This document shows positions 9,306 through 17,462 of a stretch of DNA of 64,000 bases, in pieces (the first letter of the stretch is position 1; each line of letters opens with the position of its first letter). The translations under genes were made by a program, and so were the position numbers. The DNA is taken from contig NZ_UNRE01000003.1 in assembly GCF_900537085.1 (NCBI RefSeq), positions 387,808-451,807 of the forward strand, in the 5' to 3' direction. The notes beneath the pieces were generated by a model, which was given only the letters and a program-made list of their open reading frames with translations, did no database searches and was not told where the DNA came from. The DNA comes from Agarivorans sp. Alg241-V36 (GTDB taxonomy: Bacteria; Pseudomonadota; Gammaproteobacteria; Enterobacterales; Celerinatantimonadaceae).

Positions 9306-9923
9306 ATGCAACCATATAACAAACACAACTCTGTTGCTGCGGTAATGAATCGCAGTAACGTAGATACAGACCAAATCATCGCTAAGCAGTTCTTGAAAAA
9401 AGTAGAACGCACCGGTTTCGGCGTTCACCTTTTCCACGATTGGCGCTACCTAGAAGATGGCTCTGAGAACCCAGAGTTTGAATTAAACCGCCCTGAGTTT
9501 AAGGGTTCGAAAATCCTAATCGCCGGTGATAACTTTGGTTGTGGTAGCTCGCGTGAGCACGCACCTTGGTCAATTGCTGATTACGGTTTTAATACTATTA
9601 TTTCAACCAGCTACGCTGACATTTTCTTCAGCAACTGCTTTAAAAATGGCATTTTGCCAATCATCGTTGATGCTGAAACACTACAAGCATTAATGGACGA
9701 AGTTGAAGCAGCACCTGGAATTTCAATTACTATCGATTTAGAGAATCAAGTAATTCAAACTCCAGCCGGTAAAGAAGTTGCGTTTGATGTAGACCCATTC
9801 CGTAAAGAGACTTTATCTAAAGGCCTTGACGATATTGGCTGGACTTTAAAATTCGAAGACAAGATCACTGAATTTGAAGCCAAACACAAACAACAACTAC
9901 CTTGGTTGTGGCCAAGCGCATAG
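9306..9923 (+). CDS. leuD: 3-isopropylmalate dehydratase, small subunit
   Basis: 205 residues, normal LeuD length. It forms the swivelling small subunit that closes the active site of LeuC. Signatures: N-V-D-T-D-Q-I-I, the G-D-N-F-G-C-G-S-S-R-E-H-A-P-W loop with substrate-binding Ser/Arg, and F-F-S-N-C-F-K-N-G. The start is ATG 9306, preceded by TTGGAG; a GTG at 9285 is in frame but lacks a proper ribosome site. It lies 48 nt after leuC and is co-transcribed with it. Confidence 0.97.
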   Translation: MQPYNKHNSVAAVMNRSNVDTDQIIAKQFLKKVERTGFGVHLFHDWRYLEDGSENPEFELNRPEFKGSKILIAGDNFGCGSSREHAPWSIADYGFNTIISTSYADIFFSNCFKNGILPIIVDAETLQALMDEVEAAPGISITIDLENQVIQTPAGKEVAFDVDPFRKETLSKGLDDIGWTLKFEDKITEFEAKHKQQLPWLWPSA

Positions 9924-9931
9924 TTGCAGCT

Positions 9932-9953
9932 AGGCGCTACTTAGGTAGCGCCT
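9932..9953 (+). repeat. Intercistronic hairpin between leuD and the LeuA-like gene
   Basis: AGGCGCTAC-ttag-GTAGCGCCT is a perfect 9-bp stem with a 4-nt loop and no T-run after it. It could protect the upstream mRNA or attenuate expression of the downstream synthase. Confidence 0.6.
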
Positions 9954-9989
9954 ACTCTTTAGCTAACTTCTTACTGCGAGACATGGTTT

Positions 9990-11525
9990 ATGGAGCAGAA
10001 CCGCTCAATACAACTCATGGACACTACCCTTCGCGATGGCGAACAAACCCAAGGTGTGTCTTACTTCCCTCAAGAAAAAGTCAGTGTAGGTAAAGCCCTA
10101 CTCCAATCCTTAAAAGTTGATCGTATCGAAGTCGCCTCTGCACGTGTTTCAGACGGTGAAAAATCTGCGGTACAACAGCTTACCGAATGGGCTAAAGACG
10201 CAGGTCACCTTCATCAAATCGAAATTCTTGGTTTTGTTGATCACTGCAAAAGCGTTGATTGGATTGTTGAATCTGGCGCTCAAATTATTAACCTACTGAC
10301 CAAAGGCAGCTTAAACCACTGTACTAATCAGCTAGGTAAAACCATTGAGCAACACATCGCCGACATCAAACAAACGGTGAGTTATGCTCAGGCCCAAGGC
10401 TTAAGTGTAAACGTCTATCTAGAAGACTGGTCAAATGGCTATGCCGACAGCCCTGAATACGTATACCAGTTAGTCGATGCGCTTAAAGATTTAGGCATAG
10501 AGCACTTCATGTTACCCGATACCTTAGGGGTTATGGCACCAAAAGAAGTGTTTGATAGCTTAACTGACATGATTGAACGCTTCCCAAATATTAAGTTTAA
10601 CTTTCATCCACATAACGATTACGGCTTAGCTACCGCTAATAGCATGGCAGCCGCAGAAGCTGGCGTGGCCGCTTTACACTGCACCATGAATTGTTTGGGT
10701 GAGCGTGCCGGTAATGCTTCTTTAGCTGAAGTGTCGGTAGTACTAAAAGACAAGTTAGGTTTTAAACTCAATATTGATGAAAAAGAAATTCACAATATTG
10801 CCAAACTGGTTGAAAGCTTTTCAGGTAAACGACTAGCCGCTAATACTCCAATAGTTGGCGCAGACGTATTTACTCAAACCGCAGGTATTCACGCTGACGG
10901 AGACCACAAAGGCGGTTTATACATTACCGAACTTAGCCCAGAACGCTTTGGTCGTGAACGTAGTTACGCCTTAGGAAAAATGGCTGGTAAAGCTTCAATC
11001 ATTAAAAACCTTGAAGCCATGGAGATTGAAATATCTCCCGAGAACCAGAAAAAGCTGTTAGATAAAATTGTTAAACTGGGTGACCAAAAGGCCACTATCA
11101 CGCCAAACGATTTGCCCTTTATCATTGCCGACATCATGGAAAGTAACGACTTCGCGCATATTGAGCTGCTCAACTGCTCAATTACCAGTGGTTTAGATCT
11201 CGAGTCTTCAGCCAACATTCGCCTTCGTATCGGCGACAAAGTGTTTAAGAGCTCAGGACACGGTAACGGTGGTTTTGATGCCTTTATGAAGGCGCTTGCT
11301 CAGCCTTTAAGTGAATCAGAGCTCACCATGCCAGAGCTTATAGATTACGAGGTTCGAATTCCGCCAGGTGGCCAAGCAAATGCGCTAACCGAGTGTGTGA
11401 TTCAATGGGCAGATGATGCAAAGCAATTTCATACCCGCGGAGTTAACTCCAACCAGGTATTTGCTGGTATTCAAGCTACCTTGCGTATGCTGAATGTGCG
11501 CTTACATCAGCGCCAGCAACACTAG
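9990..11525 (+). CDS. 2-isopropylmalate/citramalate synthase-like protein (LeuA family)
   Basis: 511 residues. Condenses acetyl-CoA with a 2-oxo acid. It has a DRE-TIM barrel with the metal and catalytic motif D-T-T-L-R-D-G-E-Q near the N-terminus, H-P-H-N-D-Y-G, and N-C-L-G-E-R-A-G-N-A. The C-terminal region (about 380-505) fits the LeuA allosteric dimer domain, so end-product feedback is likely. It differs from canonical E. coli-type LeuA (which begins with a different N-terminal segment) and belongs to the divergent group often found next to leuCD. The substrate (2-oxoisovalerate for leucine or pyruvate for isoleucine via citramalate) cannot be decided from sequence alone. ATG 9990, with GCGAG upstream; operon with leuCD. 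Confidence 0.85.
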   Translation: MEQNRSIQLMDTTLRDGEQTQGVSYFPQEKVSVGKALLQSLKVDRIEVASARVSDGEKSAVQQLTEWAKDAGHLHQIEILGFVDHCKSVDWIVESGAQIINLLTKGSLNHCTNQLGKTIEQHIADIKQTVSYAQAQGLSVNVYLEDWSNGYADSPEYVYQLVDALKDLGIEHFMLPDTLGVMAPKEVFDSLTDMIERFPNIKFNFHPHNDYGLATANSMAAAEAGVAALHCTMNCLGERAGNASLAEVSVVLKDKLGFKLNIDEKEIHNIAKLVESFSGKRLAANTPIVGADVFTQTAGIHADGDHKGGLYITELSPERFGRERSYALGKMAGKASIIKNLEAMEIEISPENQKKLLDKIVKLGDQKATITPNDLPFIIADIMESNDFAHIELLNCSITSGLDLESSANIRLRIGDKVFKSSGHGNGGFDAFMKALAQPLSESELTMPELIDYEVRIPPGGQANALTECVIQWADDAKQFHTRGVNSNQVFAGIQATLRMLNVRLHQRQQH

Positions 11526-11550
11526 TACAACTTCTTTAATAAACTAAAAA

Positions 11551-11571
11551 GGCGAGCCATGCTCGCCTTTT
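11551..11571 (+). terminator. Terminator of the leuCD operon
   Basis: GGCGAGC-cat-GCTCGCC followed by TTTTATATTT; A-run before the stem. It lies between convergent genes and may act in both directions. Confidence 0.85.
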
Positions 11572-11584
11572 ATATTTGAATGGT

Positions 11585-11830
11585 TTAACGAAAACTCACC
11601 TTGCTAAAATGTGGGTTATCAACCATGACCTCTAACTGCTGTATGTCATCTAACACCACTAAGAATTGCTGATTAGCATGCTTAAGTAAAATACATTCCT
11701 GCTTGAGCTGGTTGCGCTTTGTATTCAACGCGAGACCTTGAATTTGCTGACCACTTACCAACAATACCTTCACTAGGTAGCGGTACATACAGGCTATTTC
11801 GATGTAATCATAGTTATCACAAGAAATCAT
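11585..11830 (-). CDS. rof: Rho-binding antiterminator (Rof/YaeO family)
   Basis: 81 residues. It begins M-I-S-C-D-N-Y-D-Y-I-E-I-A-C, matching the I-N-C-D-D-Y-D-x-L-E-L-A-C start of YaeO/Rof, which binds Rho and inhibits Rho-dependent termination. The SH3/Sm-like small beta-barrel pattern follows (V-K-V-L-L-V-S-G-Q-x-I-Q-G ... F-L-V-V-L-D-D-I). The ATG at 11830 is chosen since GGAGTG lies 4 nt upstream; an in-frame GTG at 11836 is less likely. It is divergent from the DEAD-box helicase. Confidence 0.8.
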   Translation of the reverse strand: MISCDNYDYIEIACMYRYLVKVLLVSGQQIQGLALNTKRNQLKQECILLKHANQQFLVVLDDIQQLEVMVDNPHFSKVSFR

Positions 11831-11974
11831 AAGCACTCCGATTAGCTATGCGCAAATAAAACATCATATCCAATGATTCAGCTAACGCCCTAACACGTGC
11901 TAATATAGCGCCAGCTGCTGATTTAGTTGCAGCGCACTACCCTAGCCATTGCTTCCTTCGACATAGAGATACCC

Positions 11975-13198
11975 ATGCCATTTTCCAAACTTGGTTTACA
12001 CGCACCACTGGTGCAAGCCTTAAACGAATTAAACTACCAACAGCCTACGCCGATTCAGGCTAAAGCGATACCGTTGGTATTAAATGGCAAAAATCTGATT
12101 GCGGCAGCGCAAACAGGTACCGGTAAAACCGCAAGTTTCGTATTGCCCATTTTGCAAAACATTACTCAACAAACAATTCCACTGCGCGGAAAACGCGTGC
12201 GAGCATTGGTGCTAACACCTACACGCGAATTAGCCCAACAAGTTGAACAAAGCATTCAAGACTACGCTAAACACCTTGAAATAAGCTCACTGGCAATGGT
12301 GGGTGGAGTAGACTCAGAGCCACAAAAACAGGCCTTAATTTACGGCGTAGATATCTTAGTTGCCACGCCCGGTCGATTGCTAGACATGATGTATCAACGT
12401 GCGGTGAATTTTGACCAACTAGATACCTTGGTGCTAGACGAAGCCGACCGAATGTTAGACATGGGCTTTATTGACGACATCACCAAGATTGTGGACCGAC
12501 TCCCCGAGCAGCGCCAAAGCTTACTGTTCTCCGCTACTCTATCGAAGCAAGTAAAACAACTGGCACAAACCTCTATTGGTGAAGCGCTTGAAATTTCACT
12601 GGCTCAAAACAAAGACAGTGCACCTAGAATTGACCAGTGGCTTGTCACCGTGGACAAAGACAAGAAATCGGCCCTGTTAAGCCAAATGATTAAAGACGGC
12701 GATTGGCAACAAGCGCTGATTTTCATTCAAACCAAACATGGCTCTGCCAAACTGGTAAGCCAGCTCGAAAAGCGCGGTATCAAAGCCGAGGCTTTTCACA
12801 GCGGTCGCAGCCAAGCCTCACGCAATAAGCTTCTAGAAGACTTTAAATCTGGAGATATTAAGTTTGTAGTGGCTACCGGCATCGCCTCTCGTGGTATCGA
12901 CATTGAAGAGCTAAGCCGAGTGGTCAATTACGACTTACCAGACCAAGCCGACGACTATGTGCATCGAATTGGCAGAACCGGACGAGCTGGTGCTCAAGGT
13001 GAAGCAATCTCTTTTGTATCCAAAGATGACTTTAGAAACCTATGCGCGATTGAAAGCCGAATTGGCCACTTAATAGAACGTAAAGTGATAGAAGGTTTTG
13101 AGCCAATCAAAGAAGTGCCTGTTTCAATTCTCAACTACAAACCCAAGTCTAAAAAGGGCAATGGACATTACAAAAGCTCGAAAAAAACTAGCAGGTAA
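11975..13198 (+). CDS. DEAD-box ATP-dependent RNA helicase, RhlE-like
   Basis: 407 residues. Unwinds RNA duplexes, probably in ribosome assembly or mRNA decay. Motifs in order: Q motif (Q-Q-P-T-P-I-Q), Walker A A-Q-T-G-T-G-K-T, P-T-R-E-L-A, T-P-G-R, D-E-A-D, S-A-T, and H-R-I-G-R-T-G-R-A-G. The C-terminus is short and basic (K-P-K-S-K-K-G-N-G-H), as in RhlE. The start MPFSKLGLHAPLV at ATG 11975 matches RhlE-type N-termini; an upstream in-frame ATG at 11927 would add 16 atypical residues. SrmB is an alternative label. Confidence 0.9.
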   Translation: MPFSKLGLHAPLVQALNELNYQQPTPIQAKAIPLVLNGKNLIAAAQTGTGKTASFVLPILQNITQQTIPLRGKRVRALVLTPTRELAQQVEQSIQDYAKHLEISSLAMVGGVDSEPQKQALIYGVDILVATPGRLLDMMYQRAVNFDQLDTLVLDEADRMLDMGFIDDITKIVDRLPEQRQSLLFSATLSKQVKQLAQTSIGEALEISLAQNKDSAPRIDQWLVTVDKDKKSALLSQMIKDGDWQQALIFIQTKHGSAKLVSQLEKRGIKAEAFHSGRSQASRNKLLEDFKSGDIKFVVATGIASRGIDIEELSRVVNYDLPDQADDYVHRIGRTGRAGAQGEAISFVSKDDFRNLCAIESRIGHLIERKVIEGFEPIKEVPVSILNYKPKSKKGNGHYKSSKKTSR

Positions 13199-13203
13199 TT
13201 GCT

Positions 13204-13235
13204 AACAGCCTTCACTGCTAGTGAGGGCTGTTTAG
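13204..13235 (+). terminator. Terminator of the helicase gene
   Basis: AACAGCCTTCAC-tgcta-GTGAGGGCTGTT, a 12-bp stem with one G-T pair, followed by only a short T stretch. Confidence 0.6.
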
Positions 13236-13268
13236 TCAGTTCCAGAAGAAGCTAGTTAACTTTATAGA

Positions 13269-13841
13269 CTAGCTTTTAAGTATCGAGGGTTTTACCTTTG
13301 CCCTGCCCGAGTCTTCATAAAAAGGATTTGGTTTTCCCTTTCCTGTCAGTTTCCAGCCTAATAGTTTCACAATCAGTTTAAATTTGGTTTTACGCGGGGA
13401 TGCTCCCAATAGCGCCTCAGGAAGCGGCTTTAAAGCTTGATGCTCATTTACTGCTCCTAAGTGCTCAACTTGATTTACCAGCTTCTCAACCTGCTCAGCT
13501 GGCATAAAGTCTTGATAAACCGTTACTAAAGGGAACTTAAGGCTCACAGTATTAGCGATCGGTGTATTGCAGCACTGACTATACCAGCGATAAATGCCTT
13601 TTTGCGTTAAACGTAAACACGCTAACTGCTGTTTTCCTTCTGTTATTTCAACTTTTGCGGGCGCAGCTAAGACTAATTCCGAGCCACCGTATTGATTGAG
13701 AGAAGCGCCTTCGCTCGACAAATGGCGAGCAAACTTACGGCAATCCTCGCAATAACATACTAGCTGCTTAACAGCACTTGGGCTGACTTGCTTTATCTGC
13801 CCTTTTATTTGCCCACAACGGCATTGTAGTTCGACATCCAT
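13269..13841 (-). CDS. DUF6151/GFA-like zinc-site protein
   Basis: 190 residues starting M-D-V-E-L-Q-C-R-C-G-Q-I. Cysteine pairs C-R-C-G and C-Y-C-E-D-C plus a later C-C-N-T-P give the arrangement of the glutathione-dependent formaldehyde-activating (GFA)-like fold assigned to DUF6151. Such sites bind zinc; the substrate is unknown. The ATG at 13841 has GGAG 8 nt upstream; the longer frame to 13904 would run into the upstream gene and is rejected. It is 16 nt after the COG3146 gene and probably co-transcribed with it. Confidence 0.7.
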   Translation of the reverse strand: MDVELQCRCGQIKGQIKQVSPSAVKQLVCYCEDCRKFARHLSSEGASLNQYGGSELVLAAPAKVEITEGKQQLACLRLTQKGIYRWYSQCCNTPIANTVSLKFPLVTVYQDFMPAEQVEKLVNQVEHLGAVNEHQALKPLPEALLGASPRKTKFKLIVKLLGWKLTGKGKPNPFYEDSGRAKVKPSILKS

Positions 13842-13857
13842 GCTTACTCCATTTGAC

Positions 13858-14997
13858 TTAGGGCTGTGTTTTAAAGGGGAGCAGCTTTTTACACTGCTCG
13901 GCATATTGTGCGATATGTTGCTGCTCTTCGATGCAAAAGGCGTTTATTGCCGCGGAGAAATTATTACGAGCAACATAGTGAGAAGAATAAGTAGTCACTG
14001 GTTCAAATCCCCGATAAAGCTTATGCTCGCCTTGAGTACCGGGGTTAAACCGCTGTATTCCCTTGGCGATAGCAAACTCGATGCCTTGATAAAAACACAA
14101 CTCAAAATGCAGCATATCTAGCTCCTGCAAACAGCCCCAATAGCGGCCATATAAGTTATCATGATCGAAAAAGAACAAAGCACTAGCCACAATTTTCTGG
14201 CCTTTTTCTGCTGTCACCAGCAGCATGTTTTCGCCCATTTGCTTAGCTAGCTGCTGAAAAAAGCTAAGGGACAAATAACCTTTTTGTCCGCGCTTCATAT
14301 AGGTAGTTTGATAACAAAAGTAGAATGCTTCTAACGCTTGGTCATCAATTTCTTTGCCCATTCTCCAGACAATTTCATCCACACTACTTTTAGCTACTCT
14401 ACGCTCTTTGTTAGTGGTTTTTCTTTTGCGGGAGGTAAAGCGTGACAGATAATCTTCAAAACTAGTATAGCCTTGGTTATGCCATTCAAACTGCACGCCG
14501 TGACGTGTCATCATGCCATTGTCTTGCAGTTGTTCGGCAAAAGTTTGCTCAATAAAATTACAATGCCATGAGCTTAAGTGCTGTTGTTGGCAAATATCTA
14601 CAACACTATCCGCCAGCTGAGCAACTGCGCTATCAGTAAGGGCCTTACCAAAGTGCTTTTGCCCGGCAATAGGTGTAAAGGGTTGCATGGTAACCAGCTT
14701 GGGGTAATACTCTAAACCGTAACGCTGGTAGGCGTCGGCCCAGGCCCAATCAAACACGTACTCACCGTAACTATGTGACTTTAAGTAGCTGGGAAATAAT
14801 AATTGGTGATCGGGCAACTCAATATGATGTGGCTGCCAGCCAGAGTTATCTCCCACACATGCTTGTTGCTCTAGCGCTCGCAAAAACACCAGGTTGTGAA
14901 AGGGAGAGCTTGCATTAAGTTCAAGCTCGCTGTGCGCAATGCTAGAGTGCAACAGGTAATTGCAGTGGTTGGGTAAGGCATTTTTATTGATAGTCAC
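13858..14997 (-). CDS. COG3146/DUF482 acyltransferase-like protein (FemAB-related GNAT)
   Basis: 379 residues of the family annotated as peptidogalycan biosynthesis/recognition (PF04339), with a FemAB-like tandem GNAT fold. Typical stretches are S-P-F-x-x-x-x-F-L-x-A-L-E near the N-terminus, Y-F-D/F-x-W-A-W-A-D-A-Y, R-K-R-K-T-x-x-K-E-R-R and F-N-P-G-T-Q-G-E-H-K near the C-terminus. No signal peptide or membrane segment, so cytoplasmic. The true substrate has not been settled for this family. Upstream partner of the DUF6151 gene. Confidence 0.8.
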   Translation of the reverse strand: MTINKNALPNHCNYLLHSSIAHSELELNASSPFHNLVFLRALEQQACVGDNSGWQPHHIELPDHQLLFPSYLKSHSYGEYVFDWAWADAYQRYGLEYYPKLVTMQPFTPIAGQKHFGKALTDSAVAQLADSVVDICQQQHLSSWHCNFIEQTFAEQLQDNGMMTRHGVQFEWHNQGYTSFEDYLSRFTSRKRKTTNKERRVAKSSVDEIVWRMGKEIDDQALEAFYFCYQTTYMKRGQKGYLSLSFFQQLAKQMGENMLLVTAEKGQKIVASALFFFDHDNLYGRYWGCLQELDMLHFELCFYQGIEFAIAKGIQRFNPGTQGEHKLYRGFEPVTTYSSHYVARNNFSAAINAFCIEEQQHIAQYAEQCKKLLPFKTQP

Positions 14998-15122
14998 AAC
15001 ATCATTCTTGGCTACATAAATACAACCAAACTATAACAAAGTGAAGCGTAACAATACTACTTATTGAACTCGCTGGCTGCATTTACAAAGTAAGGCCATG
15101 ACAAGACAACTAGGAATAGCCG

Positions 15123-16760
15123 TTAAGTAGCTAAATAATCGGTTTTAGTGCAAGGCAATGGTGGCAAAGCTTGCTGGTTGGCTCCCGGCTCTTGCCAATG
15201 GTTTAGCCATTCTAAAAATTCTTGCTCGGGTAAGGCCTTAGCATAAAAGTACCCTTGAGCAAGCTCACAGCCCAAACTTAACAACTTATCTTGTTGAGCC
15301 TTGCTTTCTACTCCTTCGGCAATAACAGGCAAAGAAAACACCTTTGCCAAGCTAATAATGCCATTAATCATGCGCAAATCTTTCGGGTCATCTAGTACAT
15401 CACGAACAAAACTTCTATCAATTTTGATCAGTTCAGCAGGCAAGCTTTGCAAATAGCTGAGTGAAGCATAACCAGTTCCAAAGTCATCCAAGGCAAATGT
15501 AAAACCTAAGTCTTGGCATTGCGCCATTACTTTAGCGACTTGAGCAAAGTCATCTAAGACTCCCGTTTCAGTAATTTCTAGCTCTAAACACCCAGGTCTT
15601 ACTGTTGGGTATTGCTTTGAGAGGCACAGCAAACGTTCGGCAAAATTATCTTGCTGGATATGAAAGGCAGAGATGTTGACACTTAACTTGAGCTGCAAAC
15701 CCTGCTGTTGCCAACGCTCTAGTTGAGCTAAGGCTTGATTGATTACCCACTCACCTAATTCAATAATAAGTGGGTGATCTTCAATCGCCTCTAAAAAACT
15801 TATTGGTGAACGTAGTCCTAATGTTGGGTGCTGCCAACGCAGAAGCGCCTCAGCACCAATCACTTGTCCGGTTTTGGTATTCACCTGCGGTTGATAGTAG
15901 AGCGCTAACTCTTGATTTAGCAGTGCCGCTTTAAACTCTTCGCGTTGAGCAAATAGAGATTTGATGGTTCGAGCACTTTCCCCATCAAATAGCTCATAAC
16001 GATTTTTCCCCGCCAGTTTAGCGCGATATAAAGCTTGGTCAGCTTGGCGAATAAGCTGGTCAGGTACTAGATTTTCTTGTCCGCTATCAGGGTAAAAGGT
16101 AACACCTATGCTAGCTGAGGTTGCAACCATTACCCCATCAATCAAAGTCTTGTTATTGCAGCATTGTAGGATCCGCTCAACTGTTGATAAACATGCAGCT
16201 TGGCCTCTATCACAATTTAAAACAGCTACTAATTCATCACCGCCAAAACGAGCAATGGTATCTTCTGCTCGAATATCCTTCGCCAATTGTTGAGCAATTT
16301 GGCGTAACAAACGGTCTCCAGCATCATGCCCTAGGCTGTCGTTAACTTTCTTAAAATCATCCAGATCGATCATCAACACAGCAATGCGAGAACTATTACG
16401 GTTGCAACGCGCAACAGCCTGAGTAAGGCGGTCCTCCAAAGAGATCCTGTTGGCTAAGCCGGTGAGCGGATCGTGAGTGGCTTGATAAGCGAGTTGCGAT
16501 TCGCGTTGGGCACGCAGTTTGGCTTCTTGCTGAGCTTCTGACCAACGCCTAACAGCTAGCCATAACAAAAACACCGGAGACAACAAAACCATAATAATGA
16601 TTTCATCGAGCTCCCAGCTTTCATGGCTTCTAGAGAAAAAATATAGGTTTTCAAACGCTTCAAAGCGCGCAAATACATAACCCAATATAAGAATTGCGAG
16701 CAGAGCTGCGAATAGCTCAGCGAGGATATATTTGTTCGAACGCTTAGTCTTAGTAGTCAA
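15123..16760 (-). CDS. Membrane GGDEF-EAL protein
   Basis: 545 residues. Two N-terminal membrane helices (about 11-32 and 53-70) are followed by a GGDEF domain (G-G-D-E-L at 173-177) and an EAL domain (E-A-L-L-R-W, D-D-F-G-T-G-Y-A, A-E-G-V-E). An R-A-E-D inhibitory-site motif precedes G-G-D-E-L, so both domains look intact and the protein may make and degrade c-di-GMP, with one activity dominant. It lacks a recognisable ligand sensor. The start is a TTG at 16760, supported by AGGGACAGGG just upstream; the next Met is inside the second helix. A single-mismatch copy of the alginate palindrome (16822-16830) lies upstream and is probably chance. Confidence 0.9.
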   Translation of the reverse strand: MTTKTKRSNKYILAELFAALLAILILGYVFARFEAFENLYFFSRSHESWELDEIIIMVLLSPVFLLWLAVRRWSEAQQEAKLRAQRESQLAYQATHDPLTGLANRISLEDRLTQAVARCNRNSSRIAVLMIDLDDFKKVNDSLGHDAGDRLLRQIAQQLAKDIRAEDTIARFGGDELVAVLNCDRGQAACLSTVERILQCCNNKTLIDGVMVATSASIGVTFYPDSGQENLVPDQLIRQADQALYRAKLAGKNRYELFDGESARTIKSLFAQREEFKAALLNQELALYYQPQVNTKTGQVIGAEALLRWQHPTLGLRSPISFLEAIEDHPLIIELGEWVINQALAQLERWQQQGLQLKLSVNISAFHIQQDNFAERLLCLSKQYPTVRPGCLELEITETGVLDDFAQVAKVMAQCQDLGFTFALDDFGTGYASLSYLQSLPAELIKIDRSFVRDVLDDPKDLRMINGIISLAKVFSLPVIAEGVESKAQQDKLLSLGCELAQGYFYAKALPEQEFLEWLNHWQEPGANQQALPPLPCTKTDYLAT

Positions 16761-16939
16761 ACCCTGTCCCTGGAGTTTCTTCGCTAGTAAATCTGAAATG
16801 GTTAAATTTCATTAGCAAGGTTGTATTACCATCATACTTTAAGAAAATTAGTCTATTGCTTTGAGTATTCGCTGACAATAGTTATTGACTAATAACACTA
16901 AATAAAATTGATAAAAATTAGAATCTTAGTTGACTATTT

Positions 16940-17290
16940 TTAGCTGTTTACGCGAATCGCAAGCTCGCCTTTGCTAGATGGCTCAAACTGTTGCCAAAAC
17001 ATTTCCATCATTAGGGGAGTCATTTCATAGGCTTGGTCACTGCGATCCTTGTAGCGTGAATCGGCGCATTCACAACACAGCTCAAAGCTTACATTTAGGG
17101 AGTAAATCTCAAACTCAAAACCTTCACTTTGGTCCACTTGGCCATTTCTGTTCGCTCTGTTTGTTGCCGCAAGCCACAATCAAAAATTACCGAGGTACCC
17201 AGCTGTAATAAAGACAAAACCGATTATTGTAATAAGCCTTATAACTAAATTTTTCGTGGATAAATCACCTCTCGAACTATGCCCCACTAT
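16940..17290 (-). pseudogene. Decayed copy of the P-loop ATPase gene at 23429-23902
   Basis: The minus strand encodes a fragment whose C-terminal ~60 residues (G-F-E-F-E-I-Y-S-L-N-V-S-F-E-L-C-C-E ... M-M-E-M-F-W-Q-Q-F-E) closely match residues ~95-150 of the intact protein. DNA similarity continues upstream through the part encoding C-G-L-x-Q-Q, but a 1-nt deletion near 17121-17130 breaks the frame. The match fades by about 17290, and the Walker A end is missing. This is therefore a truncated, frameshifted paralog and not a working gene. Confidence 0.85.
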
Positions 17291-17418
17291 AAGTAAAAGA
17301 CAGTGTGAACTAGGCAATACCTTAGCCTAAGATTTAGTTAATTTAAGTCTTTGTTGGTGGCTACAGGCTAAAACGCACTTTTTCGGTAAGTGCGCAGTGG
17401 ATAAAAAATCTACGTTAT

Positions 17419-17444
17419 AAAAAAGGAGCCGATATTTCGGCTCC
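17419..17444 (-). terminator. Terminator of the CRTAC1-type lipoprotein gene
   Basis: GGAGCCGA-tatt-TCGGCTCC stem with a T-run (TTTTTT) after it on the minus strand. Confidence 0.85.
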
Positions 17445-17462
17445 TGCAAACTAACGTTAGGC

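Noticed and set aside
13840-14121. 93-codon plus-strand ORF
   Set aside because: Antisense to the COG3146 gene, with no start signals.
16822-16830. TGTATTACC upstream of the GGDEF-EAL gene as another alginate operator
   Set aside because: One mismatch in a short core, in an AT-rich region and before a gene with no alginate link; likely chance.
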